Origin: Variovorax davisae
GTDB taxonomy: Bacteria > Pseudomonadota > Gammaproteobacteria > Burkholderiales > Burkholderiaceae_C
Direction of reading: 5' to 3'
Assembly: GCF_030316845.1 (NCBI RefSeq)
Contig: NZ_JASZYS010000021.1
Location: forward strand, 1 to 64,000
Length of the DNA stretch: 64,000 nt
Position numbers and translations under genes: made by a program. Position 1 is the stretch's first letter. Each line of letters opens with the position of its first letter. Shown here in pieces: positions 1-9,162 of the stretch. The notes beneath the pieces are model-generated. The model did no database searches. It was not told the origin of the DNA and was given only the letters and a program-made list of their open reading frames with translations.

Positions 1-1
1 G

Positions 2-127
2 CTCAACACCTCGCATTCGCGCGAGCAGCTGGCCGCCGACCTGGCCGCCTGGTGCCACCGCGCCGAGGCCAGCGGCATCGCCGGCCTGCGCGAGTTCTCC
101 ACCCGCCTGCGCTCGGCGCGCCACTGA
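2..127 (+). CDS. C-terminal end of a probable fatty acid (acyl-CoA) desaturase, truncated by the window edge
   Basis: An open frame enters at the window edge and ends at the TGA at 125-127, leaving 41 residues. The tail contains SREQLAADLAAWCHRAEASG followed by a Leu-Arg-Glu-Phe-Ser run. From memory this resembles the C-terminal tail of membrane-bound fatty acid desaturases of Burkholderiales, which introduce double bonds into acyl chains. None of the catalytic histidine boxes lie inside the window, so the assignment rests on the tail alone. The next gene starts 96 bases downstream on the same strand. Confidence 0.45.
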   Translation, partial: LNTSHSREQLAADLAAWCHRAEASGIAGLREFSTRLRSARH

Positions 128-223
128 CGCGCCGACCGCGCGCATGCGCACCGGTCGAGCTCCTACATGGGACGCCCGCGGCGCCGCGCGAAATGACCGC
201 TTCCGCCAATTCAAAGGAAGACC

Positions 224-1429
224 ATGAAAGCCCTGACCTACCACGCCTCGAAGGATGTCCGCGTCGAAACCGTCCCCGACCCCGTGATCGAGCAGGACGA
301 CGACATCGTGCTGCGCGTGACCGCCACGGCGATCTGCGGCTCGGACCTGCACATCTTCCGCGGCAAGATCCCGGGCATGGAGTCGGGCGACATTCTCGGC
401 CATGAGTTCATGGGCATCGTCGAGGAGACCGGCCGGGGCGTGACCGCGGTGAAGAAGGGCGACCGGGTCGTGGTGCCTTTCACGATCTCCTGCGGCGATT
501 GCTTCTTCTGCAACCGCACGCTGTTCGCGGCCTGCGAAAACACCAACCCGGGCCGGGGGGCCATCCTCAACACGAAGAATGTGCGCTCGGGGGCGGGCCT
601 GTTCGGCTATTCCCATCTGTACGGTGGCTACGCGGGCGGCCAGGCCGAATTCGTCCGGGTGCCGAAGGCCAACGTCGGCCCTCTCGTGATCCCGGCCGGG
701 TTGGCCGACGAGCAGGTCCTGTTCCTGTCCGACATCCTGCCCACAGGCTATCAGGCCGCGCTCAACGGCGACATCGGCCCGGGCTCGACGGTGGCGATCT
801 TCGGCGCCGGACCGGTGGGGCTGATGGCGGCGGCGTCGGCGCGGCTGCTGGGGGCCGAGCGGATCTTCATCGTCGATGAACATGCCTACCGGCTGGCGTT
901 CGCGCGCGCGACCTACGGCGCCGAGCCGATCAACTTCGCCGACGTCGACGACCCGGCCGGCCAGATCGTCGAGCGTACCGACTTCCGAGGGGTCGACGCC
1001 TCGATCGACGCGGTGGGCTTCGAGGCCAAGGGCAGCACCCTCGAGACCGTCCTGACCGATCTCAAGATGGAGGGATCGAGCGGCAAATCGCTGCGGCAGG
1101 CGATCGCCGCCACGCGACGCGGCGGGGTCGTGAGCGTGCCGGGCGTCTACGCGGGGTGGATCCACGGCTTCCTGTTCGGGGACGCCTTCGAGAAGGGCCT
1201 GACCTTCAGGATGGGCCAGACCCACGCCCAGCGCTTCATGCCCCGGCTGCTCGAGCACATCCAGGCCGGCGAGCTGCATCCCGAGCTGATCATCACGCAC
1301 CACATGGCACTCGAGGATGCGGCCAAGGGCTACCAGATCTTCGACAAGGCCGAGGACGCCTGCCGCAAGGTCGTGTTGACGCCCTCGGGCGCGCGAGGCG
1401 CAGGCTTCCGGGCGACGGAAGACCTCTAG
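224..1429 (+). CDS. zinc-dependent alcohol dehydrogenase, formaldehyde-dehydrogenase-like
   Basis: This 401-residue medium-chain dehydrogenase probably oxidises an alcohol or aldehyde adduct with NAD(P) in the cytoplasm. The catalytic zinc site is visible as CGSDLH near residue 38 and GHEFMG near residue 59. A structural-zinc-like cysteine cluster (CGDCFFC) lies near residue 92, and the Rossmann motif GAGPVG near residue 194. The inserted region after the cysteine cluster and the overall length match the FDH_like subgroup that includes glutathione-independent formaldehyde dehydrogenases. The ATG at 224 follows an AAAGGAAG ribosome site at good spacing. The substrate cannot be read from the sequence. 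Confidence 0.85.
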   Translation: MKALTYHASKDVRVETVPDPVIEQDDDIVLRVTATAICGSDLHIFRGKIPGMESGDILGHEFMGIVEETGRGVTAVKKGDRVVVPFTISCGDCFFCNRTLFAACENTNPGRGAILNTKNVRSGAGLFGYSHLYGGYAGGQAEFVRVPKANVGPLVIPAGLADEQVLFLSDILPTGYQAALNGDIGPGSTVAIFGAGPVGLMAAASARLLGAERIFIVDEHAYRLAFARATYGAEPINFADVDDPAGQIVERTDFRGVDASIDAVGFEAKGSTLETVLTDLKMEGSSGKSLRQAIAATRRGGVVSVPGVYAGWIHGFLFGDAFEKGLTFRMGQTHAQRFMPRLLEHIQAGELHPELIITHHMALEDAAKGYQIFDKAEDACRKVVLTPSGARGAGFRATEDL

Positions 1430-1457
1430 CGCATGGCGTGACAGCAGGGGCTGCGGC

Positions 1458-1991
1458 ATGAGTGAACTCATCGAGCTCTTTGCCCGCGAGTTTCCGGTCT
1501 GGCACATGGTCGTTCGCGGCACCGTCGTCTACTGGTTCCTGTTGGTCGTCTTTCGCTTCGTGCTGCGCCGCGATGTCGGCTCGATGGGCGTGGCCGATCT
1601 GCTGTTCGTGGTCCTCGTCGCCGACGCGGCGAGCAATGCGATGCAGGGGGAATACAAGTCGATCAATGACGGCCTGGTCCTGCTGTCCACGCTGATCGCC
1701 TGGAATTTCGCGCTCGACTGGCTCAGTTATCGCTTCGCATGGGTGGCGCGGGTGCTGGAGCCCCAGCCAGAGGTCCTGGTCCGCCATGGCCGGGTGTGCC
1801 GCAAGGCGATGAAGCGCGAGATGATCACGATGGAGGAACTCCAGGGCAAGCTGCGGCAAGCGGGCGTCGAGCGGCTTGCCGACGTGCGCGTGGCGCGGCT
1901 CGAGGCCGACGGCCAGCTGAGCGTTTTCAAGCGGAAGGCGGCGCCGGAGGGATCGCCCGCGCCGCCGGAGCGTGGGCCACCCCCTGGGTGA
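1458..1991 (+). CDS. DUF421 (YetF-like) membrane protein
   Basis: This 177-residue protein has three hydrophobic segments near residues 15-40, 42-62 and 70-88, followed by a soluble C-terminal domain of about 80 residues. In that domain the stretch EMITMEELQGKLRQAGV is typical of the DUF421/YetF family. Family members are inner-membrane proteins without a firmly established biochemical role. The C-terminal tail after residue 160 is proline-rich and low complexity. It starts 28 bases after the alcohol dehydrogenase and may be co-transcribed with it. Confidence 0.8.
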   Translation: MSELIELFAREFPVWHMVVRGTVVYWFLLVVFRFVLRRDVGSMGVADLLFVVLVADAASNAMQGEYKSINDGLVLLSTLIAWNFALDWLSYRFAWVARVLEPQPEVLVRHGRVCRKAMKREMITMEELQGKLRQAGVERLADVRVARLEADGQLSVFKRKAAPEGSPAPPERGPPPG

Positions 1992-2048
1992 GACCGTTCG
2001 ACGGGGACGCCTGCGGATCGGGGGCCCTATATAGTCGCTGCGCAAAGT

Positions 2049-3467
2049 ATGGATCATTCATTCGAGCGAACCCGTCGCTTGCCATCGGGGCTGCTGGCGC
2101 TGGCGCTCGCCTTGGCGACGGCCGGATGCAGCGGCACATCGTATTTCCGCAACGCACCGATCGAGGCCACCAGCCCGTCGCGCGGCTACCGCGCAGAGCA
2201 GGCCTTCTTCGACCCTGAGCAGGCCGAGGTCGCGGTCGTGCTGTCCTTCTCCGGCGGGGGCTCGCGGGCATCGGCGCTCGCGTACGGTGTGCTGGAGGAA
2301 CTGGCCAGGCATCGCGTCACGGTGCGGGGCCAGACGCGGCGGCTGCTGGACGAGGTGGACCTGGTGTACGGGGTGTCGGGCGGAGCCGTGACGGCCGCCT
2401 ACTACGGCGCCTACGGCGACCGGATCTTCACCGACTTCGTGCCGAATTTCCTGAGTGTCGACTTCCAGTGGGCGCTGGGCCGGGACATCCTCAACCCGGC
2501 GGGATTGACGAGGCTGCTCGACCCGACGATCGGCCGCGGCGACATCTTGCAGGAGCGGCTCGATCGGGTGCTCTTCAAGGGCATTACCTTCGGTCAGATG
2601 AAAGATCGACCCCGTGTGGTGCTCGGAGCCACCGATCTGAGCACCGGGGCCAGGTTCGAGTTCACGCAGAACTATTTCGACCTGCTGTGCTCGGACCTGT
2701 CCACGTTCCCGGTCGCGCGCGCGGTGGCTGCCTCCACGACCTTGCCCCTGTGGCTGGCGCCGATCACGCTCGACAACCACGCCGGCCGGTGCGGGGATGC
2801 GGCCGTGCGGGCACTTCAAGCACAGCAGAGCCAGGCCGCGAACCGAAACAGTCCCAGCGACCAGATCTTGCTGGAGGACATGTTGAACTACACCGACGGA
2901 AGGGGGCGCCCGTTTCTGCACATGGTCGACGGCGGGCTCTCCGACAACCTGGGCATTCGGGGGCTGTTTGACATGGAGACCCTGTCGCGCGGGACGGCGC
3001 TGAGTTCGCCGCCGGCAACAGTTCATATTCGTCGTTTCGTGATCATCACGGTCAATGCCGCCAACGGCATGGGCAGCACGATCGACGAGAAGCCCGACAT
3101 TCCGAACACCGGCTCTGTCTTTGGCGCACTGGTGGACCTTCCGCTGGCGCGAAGATCGCGCGAGACCGAGCTGCTGGTCAAGGATCTGGAACGCCGCCAC
3201 GCGGAGGAGCTGGAGGCCGCGAGGGAGACCGGAGTCAAGGGCATCGAGGACTACTACGCGATCAATGTCGGTTTCCGGGGCGTGGCCGACAACGCAGCGC
3301 GCCGCACCCTGCTGTCGCTGCCGACGACATGGAAGCTGTCGCCCGAGCAGATCGACCTGCTTCGCGGCGCCGGCGCGGCGCTGGTGCGGGAATCACCGGA
3401 GTTCCAGCGCCTGATGCGCGACATCGGCTCCTTGGGGGCCGACGCCTCAATGCCGGCGCATCGCTGA
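2049..3467 (+). CDS. patatin-like phospholipase, predicted lipoprotein
   Basis: This 472-residue protein begins with a positively charged stretch, a hydrophobic core and the lipobox TAGC near residue 26, so it is probably a lipid-anchored envelope protein. The patatin catalytic elements are all present: the glycine-rich oxyanion motif GGGSRA near residue 76, the nucleophile elbow GVSGG near residue 115, and the catalytic aspartate in DGGLSDN near residue 297. Patatins hydrolyse acyl ester bonds of lipids through a Ser-Asp dyad. A TATATA stretch at 2028-2033 could be a -10 element, but no convincing -35 was found. The stop is followed within 150 bases by an esterase gene. Confidence 0.85.
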   Translation: MDHSFERTRRLPSGLLALALALATAGCSGTSYFRNAPIEATSPSRGYRAEQAFFDPEQAEVAVVLSFSGGGSRASALAYGVLEELARHRVTVRGQTRRLLDEVDLVYGVSGGAVTAAYYGAYGDRIFTDFVPNFLSVDFQWALGRDILNPAGLTRLLDPTIGRGDILQERLDRVLFKGITFGQMKDRPRVVLGATDLSTGARFEFTQNYFDLLCSDLSTFPVARAVAASTTLPLWLAPITLDNHAGRCGDAAVRALQAQQSQAANRNSPSDQILLEDMLNYTDGRGRPFLHMVDGGLSDNLGIRGLFDMETLSRGTALSSPPATVHIRRFVIITVNAANGMGSTIDEKPDIPNTGSVFGALVDLPLARRSRETELLVKDLERRHAEELEAARETGVKGIEDYYAINVGFRGVADNAARRTLLSLPTTWKLSPEQIDLLRGAGAALVRESPEFQRLMRDIGSLGADASMPAHR

Positions 3468-3611
3468 ATCCCGATGGTGGCCCGGCCATCGGGCCTGGCT
3501 GCGCCCGTCGGCTGTCGGCAGGGCAGGGAGCACGTGAGCCAGGCGTTCGCCTACCCCTGGCCGGGCCCTCAGACCACGGCACGCGCCTGCCTGCGCGCAC
3601 ACATTGGCTGC

Positions 3612-4583
3612 ATGCAGAATTCGCCCCAGACGCCCAATCCCTTTCTCATGTTCTTTCAGTTCGCGTCGGAGATGAGTTGCTCCTTTCTGGCACCCGGTGC
3701 CAGCGCCGCTTCGGCCAGCGGGCCATCGATGACCGAAACCCACCCCGACTACAGCGTCTATGCGCCGCCGAGCGCAGCGCTTGCGGGCGCGCCGTTGCTG
3801 GTCATGCTGCACGGGGCGGGGCAGGACCCGGCGGACTTTGCCGCCGGCACCGCGATGAATGAAGCGGCGCAGCGGCATGGGTTCGTGGTCTTGTATCCCG
3901 CCCAACTGGCACGTCACAGCGCGCAGCGATGTTGGAACTGGTTCGATGCCGCCCATCAGACGCGCAGCCATGGCGACGCAGCCCGTGTCGCTGCGCTGAC
4001 CCTGAAGGTGGCGCGCGACTTCGCGGTCGACGCCGACCGCATCTATGCGGCCGGGCTGTCCGCCGGCGGCGCATTGGCCGCATTGCTCGGTGAACTCTTC
4101 CCCGACATCTACGCTGCCGTCGGTGTGCACTCGGGCCTGGCAGCACGGGCCGGCACGGACCTGTCTTCGGGTCTTGCCGCGATGCGCGGGGTCGCGCGCA
4201 TGCCGAGCGCCCCGAGCGGGGTCCCGACCATCGTCTTCCATGGCGACAAGGACACGGTGGTCAGCCCGCTCAATGCCAGCCAGGTGATGGAGGCCGCGGT
4301 CGGCCCTGCGTGCGACCATGAAAATGAAGAGCACATTGCAGCGGACGGCCGGCGCAGCACCCGCCGAATCTACCTGCGGGAAGGGCTGGGCTGTGGCGAG
4401 CACTGGACGCTCCACGAGGGCGGCCATGCCTGGTCCGGAGGACGAGCGGCGGGCTCCTATGCCGACCCCCTGGGACCGGACGCCAGCGAGGAGATGCTGC
4501 GATTCTTCGCGCAGCGCCGCCGGAACGGGGCGGCGTCTCCAGTGGAGAACGCTCGCAGGCGACGGGCCGTGTCGGTCGCATAG
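3612..4583 (+). CDS. PHB-depolymerase-family esterase (alpha/beta hydrolase)
   Basis: This alpha/beta hydrolase resembles LpqC and extracellular PHB-depolymerase-type esterases. Visible elements are the oxyanion loop LHGAGQDP, the nucleophile elbow GLSAGG, the acid region HGDKDTVV and the final histidine in GGHAWSGG. The open frame extends upstream to 3474. The ATG at 3612 is preferred because the earlier codons give a rambling arginine-rich peptide; an internal ATG at 3729 (MTETHPDYSV) is also possible. No clear signal peptide is present with either start. Natural substrates may be polyester fragments or phenolic esters, which the sequence cannot resolve. Confidence 0.75.
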   Translation: MQNSPQTPNPFLMFFQFASEMSCSFLAPGASAASASGPSMTETHPDYSVYAPPSAALAGAPLLVMLHGAGQDPADFAAGTAMNEAAQRHGFVVLYPAQLARHSAQRCWNWFDAAHQTRSHGDAARVAALTLKVARDFAVDADRIYAAGLSAGGALAALLGELFPDIYAAVGVHSGLAARAGTDLSSGLAAMRGVARMPSAPSGVPTIVFHGDKDTVVSPLNASQVMEAAVGPACDHENEEHIAADGRRSTRRIYLREGLGCGEHWTLHEGGHAWSGGRAAGSYADPLGPDASEEMLRFFAQRRRNGAASPVENARRRRAVSVA

Positions 4584-4586
4584 TTG

Positions 4587-4617
4587 CCCCGACAGGCCGG
4601 TGCTTCCGGCATCGGGG
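4587..4617 (+). terminator. possible factor-independent terminator after the esterase
   Basis: An interrupted inverted repeat pairs CCCCGA (4587-4592) with TCGGGG (4612-4617). An inner stem pairs GCCGG (4596-4600) with CCGGC (4606-4610) around a TGCTT loop. Only a weak T-tract (TCTT) follows. It starts three bases after the esterase stop codon. Confidence 0.4.
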
Positions 4618-4746
4618 TCTTGGCTGACACGCACTCCACGCTTGCGATGACCGCGCGGCGCCCGTCGCATGCCTACCTTCGTCCTTGAAGCGCTTCGACG
4701 GAGCGCTCCCCACCCTGCCCATCACGGGCGAATCCAAGGAGATGAC

Positions 4747-5724
4747 ATGGCAACAGACGACGGCCAACTCGGCAATGGCGTTCCCAATCGAGATCCGATC
4801 ACCGGCGCACCGGGCGCCCACCCGGTGGGCACCGGTCTGGGTGCCGCGGGCGGCGGCCTGGCCGGCGCTGCCGCCGGATCGCTCGCGGGGCCGATCGGCA
4901 CGGTGGTGGGCTTGGTGGCCGGCGCGGTGGTTGGCGGGCTGGGCGGCAAGGCCGCGGCCGAAGGCGTCAACCCCACCGCCGAGGACGCCTACTGGCGCGA
5001 GAACCACGGCCGCCAGCCGTACTTGGCCGCCGGCCGCAGCTACGACGACTACGCTCCGGCCTACGAGATGGGCTGGTCCGGCCGCAGCACGCGCGGTGCC
5101 GATTTCGACAGTGCCGAGCCCCTGCTCGCGTCCGAATGGGAAACCCGGCGCGGCGCCTCGGACCTTGCCTGGGCGGATGCCCGGCCCGCGACCCGGGCGG
5201 CCTGGAACCGGGCCGACGAGGTCTACTACGCGAAGCAGGCCAACGGCAGCGACATCGTGAGCCACGAAGACCTGTCGAACGACGACGTGGTCGACGTCCT
5301 GAACGACCTGTTGGAGAACGCGCGCGACGGCGAATACGGTTTCAGGACCTGCGCCGAGCAAGTCGAGACCACGGCAGCGAAGCAACTCTTCGCCAGCCGC
5401 GCCGAAGGCTGCCGGCAGGCTGGTGAGGAACTCATGCAGATGGTGCGCTCCTACGGCGGGGAACCGGCGTCAGGCGGAACCGCGGCCGGCGCGATGCACC
5501 GCGGTTGGGTCCAGGTCAAGGGAAGCGTCGGCGCCGACAGCGAACTGTCGATTCTGGAATCCTGCGAGCGCGGCGAAGACAGCGCCGTGGCCCGCTATCG
5601 CAAGGCCCTGAAGCAGAGCCTGCCGGCGGACGTGCGCGTCGTCGTTCAGCGGCAGGCCGATGGCGCCCAACGCAACCACGACCAGATCCGCGACCTGAGA
5701 AACGCGGCGCGCGCGCGCGCTTGA
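4747..5724 (+). CDS. PA2169-family four-helix-bundle protein with an N-terminal glycine-zipper region
   Basis: This 325-residue protein has two parts. Residues about 28-75 are a Gly/Ala-rich segment resembling a glycine zipper. Residues about 180-325 match the pattern of PA2169-type proteins (DUF2383, ferritin-like helical bundle), with DVLNDLLENARDGEYGFRTC and a later LHRGW-like AMHRGW element. The middle carries YWRENHGRQPY and a repeated tryptophan pattern seen in other betaproteobacterial stress proteins. The ATG at 4747 has an AAGGAGATGAC ribosome site, which decides against the upstream ATG at 4669. Family members are often stress-induced; the biochemical function is unknown. Confidence 0.75.
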   Translation: MATDDGQLGNGVPNRDPITGAPGAHPVGTGLGAAGGGLAGAAAGSLAGPIGTVVGLVAGAVVGGLGGKAAAEGVNPTAEDAYWRENHGRQPYLAAGRSYDDYAPAYEMGWSGRSTRGADFDSAEPLLASEWETRRGASDLAWADARPATRAAWNRADEVYYAKQANGSDIVSHEDLSNDDVVDVLNDLLENARDGEYGFRTCAEQVETTAAKQLFASRAEGCRQAGEELMQMVRSYGGEPASGGTAAGAMHRGWVQVKGSVGADSELSILESCERGEDSAVARYRKALKQSLPADVRVVVQRQADGAQRNHDQIRDLRNAARARA

Positions 5725-5725
5725 G

Positions 5726-6358
5726 CTAACGCGCCGCATCAGCGACATCGTCCAGCGCGCGCCTTTTTCTGACGCGTCTGGCGACGGTCAGCTTGCGATT
5801 CATGCCGGCCGAGCCGTCGGTGCTGTCGACCATGTTGTGGTAGATCGCATGCAGCGTGCGCAGGGTGGTCTCGACATCGGCCCTCGGCACGCCCGTGACC
5901 GAGGTTTTTTCGATCCGTACGCCATGCGGCGTCAACTCGTTCACCAGCACCTGACCCGCGGGCGTCAGCGTGAGGAGGAAGGCGCGCTTGTCGGCCGGCG
6001 ACACCACCCGCGCCACGAGCCCGCGCGCCTCGGCACTGGCGACCGAGCGCGACAGGTACGACAGTTCCGCGCCGGTGTGATTGGCCAGGTCGGTCAGTGA
6101 CTGCTGATCCTGATAACTGAGCGCGGCGAGCACGCGCCACGTCTGGAGGTTGACGCCGTGCACCTTCAGTTCATCGCTGAAGCGCGCCGCGATGATGTTG
6201 GCCGCCCGGTTGAGCAGGTAGCCGATCGAATGCTCCACATCGAACAACGCTCCCCCGCGCCGCGCAGGGACCTTCGGGCTTCCGGGCTCGGGCAAGGGCG
6301 TGCGCGTGCGCTTGGCGACAGGCGCGGGAGAGGGCGTTCGTGGAGTGCTTCGCGTCAT
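5726..6358 (-). CDS. MarR family transcriptional regulator
   Basis: This 210-residue protein has a disordered basic N-terminus of about 35 residues followed by a MarR winged helix. The recognition region reads SLTDLANHTGAELSYLSRSV and the wing contains DKRAFLLTLT. MarR proteins usually repress nearby catabolic genes and are released by an aromatic ligand. The gene lies at the downstream end of the minus-strand ring-cleavage operon, 98 bases after the FAH gene. It is therefore a candidate regulator of that operon and of the divergent amidohydrolase at 11487. The ligand is unknown. Confidence 0.85.
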   Translation of the reverse strand: MTRSTPRTPSPAPVAKRTRTPLPEPGSPKVPARRGGALFDVEHSIGYLLNRAANIIAARFSDELKVHGVNLQTWRVLAALSYQDQQSLTDLANHTGAELSYLSRSVASAEARGLVARVVSPADKRAFLLTLTPAGQVLVNELTPHGVRIEKTSVTGVPRADVETTLRTLHAIYHNMVDSTDGSAGMNRKLTVARRVRKRRALDDVADAAR

Positions 6359-6413
6359 ATCGATTGGGGCCTTCGAGGTCGGCGATCACGGGATCGGCAC
6401 GACCTGATCTTTT

Positions 6414-6428
6414 TGGTAGCTTAAACCA
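6414..6428. promoter_or_regulatory. possible MarR operator (imperfect palindrome)
   Basis: TGGT and ACCA arms flank a seven-base centre in the 98-base gap between the FAH stop and the MarR start. The position suits autoregulation. Similarity to the operators near 11.4 kb is weak, limited to an AATAT and TGGTT combination on the minus strand. Confidence 0.25.
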
Positions 6429-6456
6429 TGATATTCGGCAGCCGGCCCGCGACGGT

Positions 6457-7326
6457 TCAGGCCGGTTCGGGGACCACGCGGTTCTCGATCGCACCGATGC
6501 CCTCGATCTCGGCGCGCATCAGGTCGCCGACCTTCAGGTAGCTGGGGGGATCCATCGCCACACCGACCCCGGAGGGCGTGCCGGTGGCCAGCAGGTCGCC
6601 CGGTTCCAGCGTGAAAGCGGCGGACAGGTAGGCGATCTGGGCGTCGACGTCGTGGATCATCTGGTGGGCGAAGTCGTCCTGGCGCAGCTCGCCGTTGACC
6701 CACATGCGAAGACGCAGAGCGCCGAAATCGCCGATCTCGTCGGCCGTCACGATCCACGGTCCGGTCGGGCCGGAGGTGTCGAAGGACTTGCCGACCGTCA
6801 TGGTCGGCGTGGCCAACTGCCAGTCGCGCACCGAGACGTCATTGCACACCATGTAGCCCGCGATCACCGAGCGCGCCTCTTCGCGGCTCACGTGGCGGCA
6901 GCGCTTGCCGATGACCACGCAGAGTTCGACCTCGTAGTCGAGCTGGTCCGAGACCTTCGGCAGATGCACGTCACCCTGCGGGCCGTTGATGCAGGAGACC
7001 TGCTTGTTGAACCAGACCTGGGTCGGCGGCGTCTTGACGCCGACCTTGGTGGCCTCTTCCACATGCTTCCTGTAGTTCATGCCGATGGCGAGGAACTTCG
7101 ACGGATTCGGCAGGGGTGCCAGCAGCTTCACGCTGCCCAGCGGGTGCGCATGCGGGGCGCTGGCCGGGATCGCCCTGGCCAAGGCCATGGCTTCGGCGCC
7201 GGCCTGCAGCAGCTCGCGCATGGTGGCCGGAAGCGACGGATCGTTGGCGGGCAGGTCGACGACGCGATCGCCTTCGACCTTGCCGATGGAAGTCTTGTTG
7301 TCGTGGAGGTAGGTGACGAGTTTCAT
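6457..7326 (-). CDS. fumarylacetoacetate hydrolase (FAH) family protein
   Basis: This 289-residue enzyme of the FAH superfamily probably hydrolyses or otherwise processes a ring-cleavage product. The metal site is visible as the YEVELCVVIGKR stretch (E-x-E) followed downstream by GPW and GTPSGVG. The phrase LAIGMNYRKHVEE is the usual entry to the FAH fold. The ATG at 7326 gives the conserved MKLVTY start. It follows the MFS gene with a short gap in the same operon. The neighbouring monooxygenase and extradiol dioxygenase indicate that its substrate is a 2,4-dioxo or 2-hydroxydienoate product. Confidence 0.85.
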   Translation of the reverse strand: MKLVTYLHDNKTSIGKVEGDRVVDLPANDPSLPATMRELLQAGAEAMALARAIPASAPHAHPLGSVKLLAPLPNPSKFLAIGMNYRKHVEEATKVGVKTPPTQVWFNKQVSCINGPQGDVHLPKVSDQLDYEVELCVVIGKRCRHVSREEARSVIAGYMVCNDVSVRDWQLATPTMTVGKSFDTSGPTGPWIVTADEIGDFGALRLRMWVNGELRQDDFAHQMIHDVDAQIAYLSAAFTLEPGDLLATGTPSGVGVAMDPPSYLKVGDLMRAEIEGIGAIENRVVPEPA

Positions 7327-7358
7327 GTGGGATGCAGGTAGCGGGGAAGGGAGACAGT

Positions 7359-8621
7359 TCAGGCGGTACGAATGCGCGGCGCGGCATCGGTGGCAGGCGG
7401 CGTGCCTTCGGTGCCGACGTGCTGCACCGGGAAGGCATAGGTCCTGGGCATGCGCAGCAGCGCCAGTGCAGCGCAGACCAGCGTGGCGACGAAGCCGATC
7501 AGGGCCGGACGGTAGGAACCGGTGGCATCGAAGGTCGCAGCCATCACGAAGGGGCCGAGTCCGGTGCCGACGGTAAAGATCGCGAACAGGTAGCCATAGA
7601 CCTGGCCGAAGGCGCGCAGTCCGAAGTAGCGGCTTTGCAGGTAGCCGATCAGATCGACCTCGGCGCCGAGGCCGATGCCGACCATGACCGCGCCGACCGT
7701 GGTCAGCGTCGGATCGGAGCTGGCCAGCAGGGTGATGACGCCGAGCGCGGGAATCACGATGAAGGCGATCGCCACGTGCGGCGCGAAGAAACGGTCCAGG
7801 AAATAGCCGCAAGCCAGCCGCCCGACGATCAGCGAGGCGCCGATGCTGGCGAAGATCGCTACCGCCTGCTGCGCGGGAATGCCACGGTCGGTCAGCAGCG
7901 GAACCAGGTGCACGATGATGCCGTTGGCCACGATGGGAATGCACAGGAAGACAAAGGACAGGATCCAGAAGTCCGTGGTGCGGAGTACCTGCCGGGCCTC
8001 CAGTCCGGGCAGCATGGCCGAATTCGCTGCCCCGCGGCGGGCCGTCGGTTCGCTCAAGAACAGCGCCACCGCCGGGAATGCGATCACGAACACCGTGGCG
8101 CCCAGCGCGACATAGGCGCCACGCCATCCGAAATGGTCGAGGTAGATCTGCGCCAGCTTGGGAACCAGCGCCGTGCCCAGGCCGACGCCCGTCATCGCAA
8201 TGCCCATCGCCAGGCCGCGCCGGCGGTCGAAGGCGCCGGCGATCGACTTGGCATAGGGCAGCGGTGCCTGGCCGCCACTGAACACGCCAAGGACGCAGAA
8301 CATGCCGATGAACACCGGCGCCGCTGCGGGCGCCATCGACATGGCGGCCGTCGACAGGGCGAAGAAGGTGATGGCGAGCAGCGTCACGGGCTTGACCCCA
8401 TGCTTGTCGATCAGCCGGCCGACGAAGGGGGTCGCGGCCGCGGCGCAGAAGGAACCGAGCATCACCGCTGCAGAAAGCACGCTGCGGTTCCAGCCGAACT
8501 CGGCCATGATCGGCTTCATCAGCACCGAAGCCGAGAACTGCAGCACGGTCACGTTGCCGACGATCAGGCCCAGCACCGAGCCGAGCACGACCCACCAGGG
8601 ATTGCGAAGTTGAAAGGACAC
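7359..8621 (-). CDS. MFS transporter, probably for an aromatic or carboxylic acid
   Basis: This protein of about 420 residues has the twelve-helix pattern of the major facilitator superfamily, with the loop motif GRLIDKHGVKP between helices 2 and 3. The open frame extends to 8693. The GTG at 8621 is preferred because GGAGACC lies at suitable spacing before it and the protein then starts at VSFQLRNPWWV, immediately before helix 1. Its place between the flavin reductase and FAH genes suggests uptake of the substrate of module 1. It is similar in layout to monocarboxylate-type (MCT-like) transporters. Confidence 0.8.
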   Translation of the reverse strand: MSFQLRNPWWVVLGSVLGLIVGNVTVLQFSASVLMKPIMAEFGWNRSVLSAAVMLGSFCAAAATPFVGRLIDKHGVKPVTLLAITFFALSTAAMSMAPAAAPVFIGMFCVLGVFSGGQAPLPYAKSIAGAFDRRRGLAMGIAMTGVGLGTALVPKLAQIYLDHFGWRGAYVALGATVFVIAFPAVALFLSEPTARRGAANSAMLPGLEARQVLRTTDFWILSFVFLCIPIVANGIIVHLVPLLTDRGIPAQQAVAIFASIGASLIVGRLACGYFLDRFFAPHVAIAFIVIPALGVITLLASSDPTLTTVGAVMVGIGLGAEVDLIGYLQSRYFGLRAFGQVYGYLFAIFTVGTGLGPFVMAATFDATGSYRPALIGFVATLVCAALALLRMPRTYAFPVQHVGTEGTPPATDAAPRIRTA

Positions 8622-8649
8622 GTGGTCTCCTCGTTCTCTTGGAATGAAA

Positions 8650-9162
8650 TCAGGCAGCGGGCTGCCGGCGGTCTTCGACGAATCGCCCGGCATGGAACAA
8701 CAAGGGCTCGCTGCTGGCGTAGCTGAAGCGTTCGACCTGGCCGAAGAACATGACGTGATCGCCGCAGTCGGTCATGTTCGCCCGTCGGCATTCGAAGCGC
8801 GCCAGGGCATTGGCCAGCACCGGCACATTGCCGATGCCCTGCAGCAACTCGCCCTCCAGCAGCGCGAACTTGTTGTCCGACGGCCGTGCGAAATGCATCG
8901 CGATGTGCTGCTGGTCGGCGGCCAGCACATGCACCGCGAAGTAGTCCGATGCGGAGAAGGCGGCGAGGCTGGGCGCATGGCGGCCCAGGCACCAGGCCAC
9001 CAGCGGCGGGTCGAGCGACACGGAGCTGAATGAATTCACCGTGAGGCCTGCCGCACGGCCGTCCTGGCCGATGGTGGTGACGACGCACACGCCGGTCGCG
9101 AAGCGTCCCAGCGCGTTGCGCAGTTCGCGCGGATCGACGGCCGTGCCTTCAATGTTGCTCAT
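8650..9162 (-). CDS. flavin reductase, small component of a two-component monooxygenase
   Basis: This 170-residue protein belongs to the flavin reductase like-domain family (HpaC and HsaB type), which reduces FMN or FAD with NAD(P)H and passes it to an oxygenase. The signature stretch RFATGVCVVTT near residue 20 and GLTVNSFSSVSLDPPL near residue 39 are visible, with a late C-terminal FHAGRF element. Its start overlaps the end of the extradiol dioxygenase gene by 14 bases, showing translational coupling. The obvious partner is the flavin-dependent monooxygenase at 10091-11335. Confidence 0.88.
   Translation of the reverse strand: MSNIEGTAVDPRELRNALGRFATGVCVVTTIGQDGRAAGLTVNSFSSVSLDPPLVAWCLGRHAPSLAAFSASDYFAVHVLAADQQHIAMHFARPSDNKFALLEGELLQGIGNVPVLANALARFECRRANMTDCGDHVMFFGQVERFSYASSEPLLFHAGRFVEDRRQPAA

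Noticed and set aside
1997..2033. A possible promoter before the patatin gene (TTCGAC and TATATA)
   Set aside because: The spacing of 25 bases is not acceptable; only the -10-like element looks real.
6457..8595. Single 712-codon frame suggesting a fusion of FAH with an upstream domain
   Set aside because: Only the last 289 codons are FAH. The preceding part is the out-of-frame shadow of the MFS gene, and the FAH start is clear at 7326.
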